Shown here: piece after piece, positions 37,889 through 49,893 of the stretch
How positions within the stretch are numbered: position 1 is the first letter of the stretch
Layout: the number at the start of each line of letters is the position of its first letter
Assembly (NCBI GenBank): GCA_018524725.1
Contig: JAEUWP010000470.1
Span: forward strand, 434,001-498,000
Length of the DNA stretch: 64,000 nucleotides
Source: Podaxis mareebaensis
Taxonomy: Eukaryota > Basidiomycota > Agaricomycetes > Agaricales > Agaricaceae
Direction of reading: 5' to 3'
Made by a program: the position numbers and the translations under genes
Notes under the pieces: model-generated
What the model was told of the DNA's origin: nothing
Database searches by the model: none
Seen by the model: the letters and a program-made list of their open reading frames with translations, nothing else

Positions 37889-39096
37889 TTAGTGGGGGTT
37901 GACACCGACGGCTGAGAAATTTTGAGTGAATTTCGGGGATAAGACCAGATGCAGGTCAAACTCACTGATAATTCCGACGACACCCTCTGGCCAGTCGTCC
38001 TGGATGGAAGTAACACTGTGTGGACCTCAGTAAAGAATCTTAAATTTTATCCTGAAGTAGAGGAACTCACGAAACAACAGGAGAGTAACCCTTTGCCAAA
38101 GCGTTTCTGTAGTCGGCGTCGTCCAGGTTCAAGGTTCTGGCATGAGTGTTCTGGTTGTATGGAGCGACGCCGCCAACGATGGTGGTCCACTTGTCAGTGA
38201 AGTAGAGCTTTCCGACATGGGTAGTAGAAGAGGACATGCTCGACCCGGTGTGAACAGCGATGTTGAAGTGGTTGGCACCGTTCGACCAGCCAGGGAAGAT
38301 AGTCTGGAACTCGGCAATACCGTTCGACTCGGATAGAGTTGCACCTCGAAGGAAGTTGCCGTAGTTTCCCAATGCATTGGCTAGATGATTGGCCATGCAT
38401 AATTAGCTCGTTCCTATGGGGTAAAAGAGACACGCTACTTACGCGACCAGACTTCAACCATGGTGTTTGCAAGCGGCTGACAGGTGGTTATGTCCATGAG
38501 ACCAACGTCAAGGGTGAAAGCAACCCCACTGTCCTCGGAGAACCATCTGTGAGGACCCAGGTTCCAGGATGGTTGGTATGAAGACTTACGTTTGACCACC
38601 AGTGATGTCAGAACGAAGGGGCTAATAGAACCACAAGTATGGCATGTCAGTCTCTTCTGAAATGTGATCAAGAAAAGTAGAGGGAGATCCACCGTTCCAG
38701 CAACGTAGTTATCTGTGATGAGCCAGTTTAATTATTTAATACGAGAATTTTCAACACGACATATCATACCTTTGGGCGATTCAGGTGCGAGGACGCAAGT
38801 AGTCTATGAACCGCGACGAGAAGCCTGAGCCGATGCGTCTTCGCGTGGATATGTCACTTACGTTCTGGAGGCCAAACCACAAAGACCGTGAGTCGAGACC
38901 GCGTTTTTCAGCTCGCGCCATGTTGTACGCAGTGATTTCGGCGGAGCAATCGCGCGGAACCAGGGCTGGGGTGTTGCCGGCAGGGAGGCCTGACAGCGCT
39001 TTGCTAAGTCTTCGCTTCAACAGAAGCAGAATAACGCTCACCATTAACGACAGAGCCGACGGCGACAAGAGCAAGGATGGCAAAGCTAGAAAGCAT
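37889..39096 (-). CDS. Secreted intradiol-dioxygenase-like protein B
   Basis: Nine exons: 39096-39042, 38998-38862, 38803-38770, 38712-38693 (20 nt), 38622-38591, 38528-38443, 38380-38071, 38015-37966, 37911-37889; 248 aa. Signal peptide MLSSFAILALVAVGSVVNA-like. The intron phases and positions match gene A exon for exon, so the pair arose by tandem duplication. Shared motifs: LRSDITGGQTGVAFTLDVGL, MDITTCQPLANTMVEVWS, NALGNYGNFLRGATL, ESNGIAEFQTIFPG, HVGKLYFTDKW, YNQNTHARTLNLDDADY, and a final DDWPEGVVGIITVGVNP. The metal site reads GANHFNIAVH, again HxN in place of HxH, and FPGWSNGANH lacks the usual Tyr. Both copies therefore share the altered site, meaning it predates the duplication and is under constraint or tolerated. 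Confidence 0.85.
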
Positions 39097-39807
39097 TTTT
39101 TGAGAGGTGGATTTGTTAGTTGAAACTGTGTTCCGATGTTTCTGGCCGTTCAGGACGAAGTATTGCATCTTTTATACGCCTTCATGGGTCCTGTCGAGTC
39201 CAATAAGCCATAGCCAGCACACAAGGTGGTGTCAACGATGTTCGAAGTAGACTTATGCCACCTAGCCGTACACTAATAATAAGATGCATGGAGTAAGTCG
39301 GCATGCAACCTGCAGTGTTATGATCATGCGTAGGTCACCGGAAGGGTCTCGTCTGGTATGAATAGACCGCATGAAATATGAATAGACACGTCATTCCGTA
39401 TTTTCTCCTCCATTGCGTGGGTGTCTGGGGAAGAAGGAGGAAAAGATGGCAAGGAAAAGGTTAATCCACGGAGTAACCGTCAGAGATAAAGGCTCTCACC
39501 TGCTGTACCGACGGTTGCAGCTGAGGTCGGTGCCAAGCGTGTATACCTTATTTCCAAAGAAAGGTGCAAGGCACGTCTTCTTGAGGATTCGATGACAACA
39601 ATATCCATCATCTGCATCATTTCTAGGAGAATACGGACCGCACTTGCTGCGGAGGAAGTACTTCTCGGAGCACGGTACAAGCCGAATAAACCGAAAAAAG
39701 CCGTAGCAATAAACTGACCCTCGGACTGCATCGAGCTCGAGGAGGCAAGGGCATTCATTCACGTGAACTACGTACACTCGTACGGCCCAAATGCTTGGAT
39801 TGCGCTA
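39097..39807. other. Intergenic region with TCACGTGA at 39759-39766
   Basis: Promoter side of dioxygenase-like gene B and 3' side of the alpha-galactosidase gene. Apart from the TCACGTGA palindrome nothing stands out; open frames here are short and do not resemble known proteins. Confidence 0.4.
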
Positions 39808-41730
39808 TCAAGGCTGCTCCGTAAAGATATATGCACGCACGTCATGGGTCGGAATACTTCCATCAAAGAAAAAGTTGCTGAACATGCCAAGGTCCTCATG
39901 TTTCCATAAGTCTCGGACCGCATATTTCTTGTCAGCTTTGAGATGGGGTGATTGCGAAAAAGTGAAGTTCAGGTCGACGGTTCGGTCGTTGAAGTTGATG
40001 TACATGATCGCGATGTGTTGTTGATCCTTGAAAAAACCACTAAGAAACGGACAGATGAGCAATATACAATGCACGACGGTTGGTGAAATCACCTCCAATA
40101 TTGGGCGGGGAACGTCCTAACAGTAAATCAGAGGCTGGCAAGGGCTGGCCAATCAATGCATGACTTACGGATCCCATGTGCCGTCTGGATTTTTACCCCA
40201 GAAGAATGGTTTCAAGGGTTCACCGATCTCAGTATCCTGGTTGATTGCAACTATTTCGGGGTTGAGTAAAATGTCGATAGAGTCTTGTGACAATTGGGTG
40301 ACCTATGGGTCGCAAGTATCTTAACTGTCCACAGAAGTGCTTTTCAAATCCACGTACGTCGGTTCCAACGAGCAGGGGAGATTTTGCAAGAGCCCAGGCG
40401 GTAAAATGACTCCGTTGTTCAGCAAGAGTTAGTGCGCCATTCCCGTTCTCGAGCATATCTACAACAATGAGACGAGCATTAGGTCAGAGACAGAAACTCG
40501 TCACTATCCACTCACCAAGATCATTATGTCCCCAGAAGTTGGAAAAATCACCAATGAACGAAGCATTATTCAAAATTGCGGTGATCCTTCCCCAGTTGGG
40601 TTCGATATCGTCATAAACTAGAATCGTAAGTATATGAATCTACATTTGTGAGAGACACTCACTTCTCCAGGAGTTGGCGAGCGCTGGACCCCAGGTCCAG
40701 GCATCGAAGCTCTGCCATTCAACAAGAGAGTAGAAGAGCATTTTCCCTGTTTCTTGTTGAACTTGTATCAGAGCATCGGTCCAACGTTGAAATCGCTCCG
40801 GGTTTGTCCCCTGAAAGCTGCCGCTGTTGCAGTCATCGATCTTTGTGGAAATATGGATGAATTATAGATTCTTGGCCACCTTGGTCTAAGGGTAATACCT
40901 TTGCATAATCAAAACCTGACCGGCGTCCATTCAATCTGGTGGCCATGCAAATCCTCGATATCGGTCTCACCTAAGTCCACGAAGAGGCGAGCGTCGGTGA
41001 GCTCGTGGTTCAAGCTCCCTGCGAAGCCCGCACACTGGCGAGTGTGAGACAGAAACACAAAGTATAGCGATGCGATGGGGCTCACAGTTGTCAGACCCAG
41101 GTCCTCCTGAAGATGTAGGTGAGCCGAGGGGTACTGGAACGGGCGCATGTATAGAAGCTTACATATATCTGGCACAGTGACATCAATCTAAGTTGAATAT
41201 GGAGCACTAATAGATAGAGAAAGACGCACTCCAGCTTTGAAACCCAAGCCATGAAGAAAATCGGTGAGATTTTTCAGTCCGCCTAATGCGATAGTTCAAC
41301 GTTCAACGACGGCACGGAGCATCAACAATGTGCTTACTTGGAAACTTGACCGGATCTGTTACGAGGAGGCCATCTGAGTTGCGAGTTTTCGTGAGCCAAC
41401 AGTCGTCAATATTGATGAAAGTGTATCCGGCGTCAAGAAAGCCAAGGTCTTTCATCTGTATAGCAGTCTCCCTGATCAAGGTTTCATTGATGTCGCAATG
41501 GAACCGGTTCCAGCTAGCCCCAATCTATCAGGGAAAACCGGTTCTAGCGAATCGCTGGACCATCAGCTCACGTATTGAAACCCATGGCAGGGGTTTTCTG
41601 AAGGCCGTTGTTCCACGCATTCTATAGACTCATAAGCATCGCAGCAACGATGCGAATTGTTTCAACTCACGGCGCCATAGAGTAAACCAGTAAATGCAAA
41701 GAAAAGCTTTGGAGAGAGGCGGTGGCGCAT
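39808..41730 (-). CDS. GH27 alpha-galactosidase, secreted
   Basis: Model with 14 exons: 41730-41671, 41621-41572, 41513-41338, 41282-41230, 41187-41176, 41106-41086, 41034-40971, 40915-40899, 40840-40663, 40617-40516, 40458-40358, 40302-40169, 40116-40093, 40039-39808; 407 aa. A signal peptide (LFFAFTGLLYGA) is followed by TPAMGFNTWNRFHCDINE, FINIDDCWLTKTRNSDG, LHGLGFKAGI, CAGFAGSLNHELTDARLF, then GFDYAKIDDCNSGSF with the nucleophile Asp, LANSWRIYDDIEPNWGRI with the acid/base Asp, and RSHFTAWALAKSPLLVGTD. The C-terminal beta domain contains FPAQYWSG and IAIMYINFNDRTVDL. It hydrolyses terminal alpha-1,6-galactose from galacto-oligosaccharides or galactomannan. The 12-nt exon at 41187-41176 is the weakest part of the model. 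Confidence 0.9.
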
Positions 41731-42300
41731 CCTAGAGTTGATTGATGTCAATCCTAGGTACCACCAAGCCGTTTTTATGACCTGTGTCGAGGTCATGAGG
41801 AGGTTCCGGTAGTGGACATGTGAAATAATACTCGTTCTGTTGTTTTCTATTCATTGTCTAATCGTGCCGGTTTTCACAGATGACTGGCTTCGTCATCGAG
41901 AGTTCCCATTTCGTCGCTTCCTGTGAGAAATAGCTGGGAATAGAAGTTTCTGGTGCATGAGCACACTAGTGCAACCCCATAGCACATAGACACCAACATG
42001 CGTATCATCTGGTCATCCTGGAGCCCCGCCACACATGATTTGTTGCAATTGTCAAATGATTCTAGTTCCCTACAAGAAGGTCGAGGGTCAGGTGCGTAAG
42101 ACACGAGATCTCGTGTCGAGGCAACTCTATGAGTCACACCGGACGCGTCTTGTCACCCGACAGCATGATGGTGTCAATCCACGGCAAACCTCGTGGCTTC
42201 CTCCCCACAGCCAGTGTCCTTGCCCGGACAGAGTGGTCACCACGTTCCAGGAGCACTCGAAACCATCGATTAGCTGCGTCAGGATTAGAAGGGGATCCTC
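41731..42300. other. Divergent intergenic region between alpha-galactosidase and EXO5
   Basis: No convincing frame. It should carry the alpha-galactosidase promoter and the promoter plus 5' UTR of EXO5, whose first exon appears to end at 42301. Confidence 0.45.
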
Positions 42301-44269
42301 AGTGAGATCATTTCTTCAACGTGACAATGGCAAGTCACCGATGCATATATGACACACAGTGCCCGGGTCAGACACCGACGAATTTGCTGGATATGATTTC
42401 TCGGAGTTTACTGAAGAAGACTTCGCGCAGATCGACGCGGATATCGCCAGAAATCACCTCCCCAGGGTGTCTGTTGTGTATGAGACATCGAATGCCAAAG
42501 GCTCTAGTCCATCCCGAGTAGCATCAGACAAACGGCGTAGAACACGAGATAGTCCCTTGGATCTGTTTCGGTCGTATGGCGTTTTGTCTGTGACAGATCT
42601 AGTGTCGCCCGCCTGGTACTCTTCCCCTCATCCATCATGTAATATATTTTGAAGGCTTCCTTACAGGTGCGAGATACAGTTTGAGTACGGTCTTCGGGGA
42701 AAGCGATCACGACCTTTGTATCATCGGCCAAAGTCCTTCAGATCTGCATCTGGGAAGGAAATCAAGACCAATACTACAATTGCAGCCAAAAACAGCGTTG
42801 TAACGAGCAAAGGCACAGTAAGTGCGATCGTTGTCGCGACCGACTTCTAACGCTGATTCTCTCAGGCTATTCACAAATCACTCGAACGTGAGGTCAAAGC
42901 CGAGGAGACGGTCGTTGAAATAACAACTACAGAAGAGCGATGGGCTCTGCGGTAGGCTCTCGAGTTAGCCCTCGTTTGAACGAATCCTAATTCCAGCATA
43001 GGTTAGTGAACATGCTGTCATGTCTTAGAGGATTGCAGCATGAAGGAATTACGGTGACGAAAGCACATTTGCCACCTACCCACTTGACTCACTTTTCTTG
43101 TAGCGTGAAATGCCGGTGTTCGGGATCGAGGATGGAGAGATTGTCGTGGGCATAATTGTGCGTTTTCCACTCTCGGCTCAAATTCGAAATCCTGAAGCGT
43201 GGTTTAGGACGAACTGGTTTATCAGCCCAAGCATGTCGAAAGCAATGACCGGCAACTTGCAGGCTCTTCACAGACGTGTATAGAGAATCATTTCTCCGTC
43301 TCTGAAGGGCCTTCCCCATCTAATGGCACCGACTCGTACACTCTCCAAATAATAGACACAAAGACAAGAAAGAAACCTTCATTGCCCCCTCACGAGGATA
43401 CCCTTCCTTCTCGACTTCAACTGATGCTCTATCACCGCCTCCTGTCGAAACTTGTCTCACCCGAACCCTCATTTGACTTCATGATTTTTTGGCAGTTAGC
43501 TAACGTAGACCCCACCCGGCAGTTATCCTGGGGTTTTCTCCAGCAAGCTGGCCTTATAGCGGACAAAGGCGAATTGCAGGTGTTGAACCTGGCTGATCTC
43601 TCAGCCTTGTGGCACGATCTTGTCTGTCAACTACGTATAACTGGGGTGGACGAGCAACTGAAATTGGTTTATCGGCTACAGTTGTATGGCCAAGGCGGAG
43701 AAATGCCGTCCACCACACATCTTACGTCTGGGCTTGAAGACCCTTCCAAGCGGACCGAAGCTATCTCGCCGGGGGAACGTCCGCGTCAACCCCTAGAGAG
43801 CGGCATAGTCAATGGAGATGTCGCTTCATCACTGCCACCGAATCAACAGAGGAATAATGCTAGTTCCACAGGAGAGGGTCAGTACCATTGATTCGTCTTC
43901 TGTTCGCTATTGATTGAAATTGCCTAGGCAAGGGGGGCGAAGTCCAACAAACCCTCGGAGAGGCTGGTAGTTCAAGAAAGAAACAATACCAGATACTTGG
44001 CACAAAGGTTTTTAAATACGACTCCGAGTTCCTTTCCGCTTACTTGGCCAATGTTCTTACTTGGTGGCGAGGCGAGCGGAGGCCTAAGGGCGTGCCAGTG
44101 GAACTTGCACAACGATGCGCGTATGTGTTATTAAGAGTGTCAATTGTAGTGAAACTAACTAACATGGCCTAGCACATGCGAGTATTGCGATGATTGTGAA
44201 TGGAGAGAAGAACGGGCCAAAGAATTCCGTGAACAGGCAGAGCGCAAGGGGGAGACTCCTGCCACCTAA
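42301..44269 (+). CDS. EXO5: Exonuclease V (DEM1/EXO5)
   Basis: CDS exons 42301, 42360-42615, 42667-42817, 42866-42951, 43002-43053, 43104-43157, 43208-43877, 43928-44120, 44173-44269; 519 aa. Start: no in-frame ATG exists in the first long coding exon, but splicing the 58-bp intron 42302-42359 (GTGAGA...CACAG) joins A to TG and makes the ATG of MPGSDTDEFAGYDFSEF. The family's four iron-sulphur cysteines are present: one in LVSPAWCEIQFEYGLRG and three in TCEYCDDCEWRE near the C-terminus. Other family motifs: KSLEREV, RLVNMLSCLRGLQHEGITRE, EDGEIVVGIIDEL, YTLQIIDTKTRKKPSLP, QLMLYHRLLSKL. EXO5 is a single-strand-specific bidirectional exonuclease with a 4Fe-4S cluster, mitochondrial in budding yeast and mainly nuclear elsewhere. 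Confidence 0.9.
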
Positions 44270-44609
44270 CTTAACAAGTTCTTTAGAGGCTCCTTGGTTC
44301 CATAATTCTGGTGGTATATTTAGGGTACCATTTGTGATGTATTATGTTCTCTATATTTATTTTGCCTCGTTCACGTAAAAACAAATTATTGGTTCCTTTT
44401 TCGTTAAACCCGATCATGATCCCAACCACTGCATTAATTTGTTCGCGACCACCACGATTCCTGATCCCTACTTATTTATTCCAAAACGCTGCAGTTAACC
44501 ACTGAGCAGGCCCGGAAACACGCCATAACCTTTCAGCCGGAACCCCACCAACGAGCGTTACAGCACCACGTTCTAGCGTGAAAAAATCTTCGACTCCAAG
44601 CACCTTGCT
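44270..44609. other. Spacer between EXO5 and CTR-like gene
   Basis: About 340 bp, AT-rich at its beginning, both flanking genes on the plus strand. No frame or structure of note. Confidence 0.5.
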
Positions 44610-45636
44610 ATGGATGGTTGGGAACCCCACTTGCATTGGTCGTTTCGGCAGGAGCACGTCCTTCTGCCCTCTCTGGTTTTACATTCCTTTTCCGACTTTA
44701 TCGTGGCTGGGCTCTCCTTAGCTCTGCTGTGTCTTGTAGAAAGGTGCGTCATATTAATTTCGGATCCTTTCTCCTTGGGACTAGTGCGAATTCATCTCCT
44801 ATCGGTGCAGATTGGTGACATTCGCACTTGAACAACACTGGATTCCTCGGACATTTGTGCGGTCTAGGTGGCGGAAAGCACTATGGAGGACGTTCCTGTA
44901 TTGGGTGGTTACCTTCCTAAGGCTGTGAGTCCCGTCCGGCACATCCTGCTTCATGTAGTCATGAACGACCTTTTAGGTGTTACATGCTAGCAGCTATGAC
45001 CTTCCAGCTCGGGTATGTGCCCACCGAGCAGTTTTAGACATTCACCCGAAATGACTCCCTTGTTTTCCCCTCGAAGAATCCTCCTCGTCATCGTGAGCAC
45101 AGCCCAGTTTGGTTTTGATCAGCCGGCCAATTTACAACTCCAACAACAGGTTACCAGTCTCTCCTCAGGTCAATTCTTGATCGAATGCTGGAAATCAGGA
45201 GATGAGCTCCCTCGATTGAGGTACGAGGGTCTCCTAATACAGCACCATCCCTTTCGTCATTGACACAGGCAACAGAGAAGATGACGAATCTCGAGTTTCA
45301 TTGATTCAATCCCAGCGTCATACATACCCCCTCAACTCGGTTGCAGGCAACCAACATACACGACCACGTTCCAGGTCAAAACCACAGGACATCTTCATTC
45401 ATCCTGCAGACTCGAATGTTGCACGGGCCGATGCATTAGCTTTGCAACTAGGAATTAACGACACGGAGCAGTCGCAGGAGAATATGTGTCAAAAAACAGG
45501 TTCAGCTTGGGAGGCAGGCGAAGGCAGGTTGAAAGCGCGGGAGTTGCTAAGACATTCACGTAGGAGCAGTGTAAAGGAACAGAAGGACGAAGAATCCTTC
45601 CTAATTGGTGGATCAGATTCAGAAAGCGAGTCGTAG
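44610..45636 (+). CDS. CTR-like copper transporter
   Basis: Exons 44610-44743, 44811-44924, 44977-45012, 45077-45168 and 45269-45636; 247 aa. Three hydrophobic segments in the CTR arrangement: TM1 LHSFSDFIVAGLSLALLCLV (residues ~25-44), a cytosolic loop, then TM2 and TM3 almost fused (LRLCYMLAAMTFQLGILLVI, STAQFGF). TM2 holds the MxxxM motif (MLAAM) through which Ctr trimers pass Cu(I). The N-terminus is only ~25 residues, has His but no Met-rich clusters, and the cytosolic C-terminal tail is long (~120 residues), acidic at the end (GGSDSESES) and lacks the usual Cys/His chelation. The last intron (100 bp) is placed to keep the tail frame; its donor is the least certain. A vacuolar or intracellular CTR is possible. 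Confidence 0.8.
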
Positions 45637-45764
45637 AGTCGAATATTGGCCGAGATATCTAGATATATAAAGTCCGTTGTAGTGTGAGCTGAGCAATCCT
45701 GTAGTACAAAAAGGGAATTATGCAGAGGAACTAGGGTATACATCCTCAGAAGTAATCAATTCAA

Positions 45765-48700
45765 CTACGATCCTTTGTTAGCGCTAGGAACGAGACCAGC
45801 TCGCTTTGGTGGTGCAAGGTTAGCGCGTTTGTTCAGTATAGCATTGCGAGAGGCCTCAGCTTCTGCGGATTTTCGTTGCCATTGGTCAATCAGCTTCCCA
45901 ACTCCTTGGTATGGCCGTTCTGGAGATGGTGAACGATCAGCACCTGGATTTGATGTTGAGACGGGTGGTTCTAGCTGAGATTGTTTTGTGAGCTCTTCCA
46001 TAGTCAATGTTGGCTTGCGAGCAGATACAGCAGGAAGTTTAATCGGCTCCGACCGCAAGACGGAGATATTTCGGGTCCGGGGAGGAACATTCTCGACTTC
46101 AGCGTCAGCGTCAGTCTTTTCAGTCACCTTCGAGACAGCGGGAGAAACTGGAGACGTGCGTTGAGAGCTTAGCGCGGTACGGGTGGAAGGTACTGTGAGT
46201 GAAGTCCTACGTTTGACGGGATCACCGACAATAGTCGAAGGTGCACCAAGTCCAGGAAGGGCAACAGCTATTTTGTCAAGGGAAGGCTTGTTTGATCGCG
46301 GGCCAGAATCCTGAAGGTGATCTCGTGCAGATGAAGGCAGAGGTTTGAGGCTAACAGGTGACGGAGATACGGCATTCCCAGATACCCTCGCATTGGCTTG
46401 GATAGCTTCGTAATGCTGCACCATGTCGGATATGGACGTACGACGACTGGAGCGGGGTCTGGGCTCTTCTGGAGGAGGGAGTAGTGTAGCAGAAGGTTGC
46501 GAGAGTGCATCAGTGGATCTCGAAGGGAAAATGAACATGGATTGTGGTCGTGCACGAGCCGATTTAGGCGAAGGTGAAGGTGGAACCCCTGCCGTTGACT
46601 GCGAAGAAGGTCCGTTCTCAGAGATCAAGGATGAATGATTCTGAGATGCGGGGGCAAAGGGTGATGCTTTTCGAGGTGGAGATGCGGCCCGGGGCGGTGA
46701 TATGTATGTGGGTTTGGGTTTGGTGGCCCCTGTATTCTGCTTAAATGGCGAGGGGACAGGAGGTAAGGGCGATTCAGGTTGCTTCTCCTTCGTAGCGGTG
46801 AGCCCGCCTCCCCACAAGTCCACTAAATCATGCACTGAGCTTTGGCGACCCTTCCGTCTAGGCTGCGAGCCCACTTTCGAAGGTATAGAGGAGAGAGCAG
46901 TGGCCTCCTCCGGTCCCTCGTCCTCACTCGAAGAAGAATCAGGTGCGGTATTTTTCGGGGCCATCGTCTCCTTCTCTTTCGTCGTGTTATGCGAAGTTGT
47001 AGTCGCAACAGGGCTCCAATTTTCCGTCAAACCAGAAGAATGACGGGCTGCCGCCGCCGTATCGATAGTAGGGAATGCCTTCATAAATCGAGCTACCGTT
47101 GGAGACTCTGCCATAGTTGCAGTAGAGATCGTCTTCGATGACTGAACAGGAGAGCCCTTAGTTGGAGGCGTTGGAGCATGTCCTTGTTGAGGGATGGTGG
47201 CCTCAAGGATATCACTTTGTTCGATAACCGAAGCCCGCTTGCTAGGCGATTCGCGAATCTTGAACATATCAAAATTCAATTTCGAGTCGAAGGGTTGGCG
47301 CATAGGAAGCTCGGGTTCATCATCTCCAGTTAACAAGTCCTTGGACCGAGAGGGATGATTGCTAGAGGAAATCTGTTGTGAAGGCCGGTTTTCGGCAGTA
47401 CTACTGAGAGAAGCGATCGTTGACAATGCGTTCTTGTTCTCCCTGGGGAAGAAGGGCCGCGAAAGGCTGGTTCGAGGTCCGGAAGACATGGAAGAATCGC
47501 GATTATCGCGTCTCTCGGATTCTCGCTTCCCCAGCAATAGCAAATCCTCTTCTTGAGGCTTTCGAGAATAATCTCTGCTCGTATCACGCATCGCAACTCC
47601 CGTGACCTGTTCCGACCGCGTTCCATCGGTACCATGTCCCAATAACACGGGTTTTAACAAACTGGCACTAGTTCCAGTTCCTGACCCAGTTCCAGTACTT
47701 CCTACTTTAGCGGGTCTCGGAGGTAACGAAGGGGATTCGGGAGCATGTTGCAATGGCTTGCTCTCCTGCTTGTTCGTAGTCCCAATTGAAGAGATATTGG
47801 ATGCTAAGAATGTGGCATCTAACTCCTCTAACGATGGGAATCTCGTCTCCGCGGATGAACTAGCCCGATCAATCGGCGGTCTCGACGAAGGCCAGGCATT
47901 TGTATTTGTATCTGGTTCCAATGGGCATGTTGGGGGTATCGGAGAAACTCGTGGAGTGTGTGCCTTGGGACGCAGTCGAGGAGAAGCAGAAGGTTTGATC
48001 GGTCGATTGATGTTGGTGCTCATAATCGCTAAACCTGTGCGCAGCTTCCTGGCCTCCCCAAGGGTGGGTGCCGGTTTCGATACAGGTGTCATTAATCCAA
48101 GACCTTCAAAAGCATCCCTTTCCGCAGGTGCACGGACTTGCAATTCCGGCCTGGTCCTCTGGATATTGCCACTCGGAGCGAGCGTGGCATGAGGCAATGG
48201 GCCGATTTTGGAAGAATAGGTTTGCGGCCGCGGACTCGGGGTGGGTAGTAGAGGCTTGGTTGCACTCGAGCTCGTAGAAGCCCATAGCTTCTGTGCAAAG
48301 TCGTCGTTGAAACCTGTGTTAGACGATAGTGGAGATGACCTCGCTGTCTTCCCAAGTCCAGGTGCTGACTGTATATTCCAGGCTTCATCACTAGCGGCGG
48401 GCCCTTGTGCCATGGATGTATTCTTAGCAACAGCTGAACTCCAAGCTGCGTTACCATCAGCACCAAAACCACTATCGTCGATGAGTTTTATCTTCTCAAC
48501 GGGGAGCTGAGGTGTTGGGAGTTTGAAGGGAGCTGATGGAGGTGCTGAAGAATTCTCCCGAGCGCTGGGTTTGGGACGCCCGCGTCGTTCCACTGGTGCC
48601 GCCGGTTCCACAGGCCTCGCTGGCTGGGCCTTGGCTACGGGCTGGAGACCAGACCCTTGGGGTTGAGCTGGCTGGCGGTACGTAATAACGCCATCCAAAG

Positions 48701-49893
48701 GGTTGGACTTGAAATCGGAGTGTCGAGGAGATAAGGGTGTAGGGGATGGAAGTGGGTAGTTATATGCGGACTTTGTGCCCCGGAGGCTGTGAACATGAAC
48801 AAGGACCTCAAAAACAGTGGGCCGCTGAGCTCCATGTTCCCGGAGCATAGAGCCTGTACGAAAGAAATCAGATTCATAACATTGGTAATGAGATCAACCC
48901 AGACGTACTGATCAAATGCATCATTTGTTGCGAATAGACAGGGTAGGAGGGGAATCTATACTGAACATTCAATATAGCAAGGGGACCGTGCTCCTCGAAG
49001 GGTGTCGTATAATAGCAGAGCTTATACAGCAACACCCCCAGAGCCCACACATCACTCTTTTCGTCAATTGGCCTTCTTGAGTGTAGATCAATCATCTCCG
49101 GCGCCCGGTATTGCAGAGTGGTGTGTCGATTCAGATCAGCTTCCAGCGCACGTATTTCCTGAGAGTTTGTCGGTGGCTTGGATACGGTGGCCGTAGAGCC
49201 AAAGTCGCACAATTTGAAGGAGGTCGCCGACGATTGAAGAATATTTTCCACTTTGAGATCGCGATGGAGAAGAGGTGGGCGAGAGTTATGCATGTGAGCT
49301 ACGCCCTCACAGACTTCGACGAATATTTGCAGAATTTCGGCCTCGGTTAGCCTCTCGCGCAGTCGACGATTCATCATATCAATGATACCACCGCCTTCAA
49401 ACGGTCAGAACTGCAAGAAATAGCGGAAATGGGGACATACCAGGGCAATATTCCATGAGAATATATACCTCGAAAGCGCCATTCGGCATCTTCGCCCAAG
49501 CTGCATCGATTAAGTATACAATATTCGGATGGCCTCTGAGCAACCTCTGAGAAAGAGCATAAACAAAAACCAGACAGCAGAATATAGATGACGCACCATG
49601 ACATCAACCTCCTTCTTCACCTCCGTGAGCATCGACTCGCTGGCAACGACAACATGTTTGAGAACATGATGTGTTGTGTTGTAAACAGGTGTCTGTGTTC
49701 TAACCAGATACACATGCGCAAATCCACCTGAGCAACGTTAGAGGAGGCCTTTCCGGGAGTTCGTGTGATACTTACCTTGCGATAGATACCGCTCAACCTG
49801 GACGGTATACTTATTGACAGAGATGGTTTGCCCTGGCATCAATGTCCCTTTACTATGCTGAGCATATGCGTGGTATGATTGTTGTGTGGCCAT
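45765..49893 (-). CDS. NAK-family Ser/Thr kinase (Ark1/Prk1/AAK1-like)
   Basis: Exons 49893-49776, 49727-49597, 49546-49441, 49394-48909 and 48853-45765; 1309 aa. Kinase domain at residues ~25-310: glycine loop around [20 protein letters not shown]-type helix in [17 protein letters not shown], hinge [17 protein letters not shown], catalytic loop [54 protein letters not shown]. These are signatures of the Ark/Prk (NAK) family, which phosphorylates endocytic adaptors and controls actin patches. The remaining ~1000 residues are disordered, Ser/Pro-rich, with repeated PxxP-like stretches that may bind SH3 proteins, ending in AE-rich helix ([20 protein letters not shown]). The two genes downstream and this one end tail to tail, 128 bp apart from the CTR stop. 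Confidence 0.92.
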
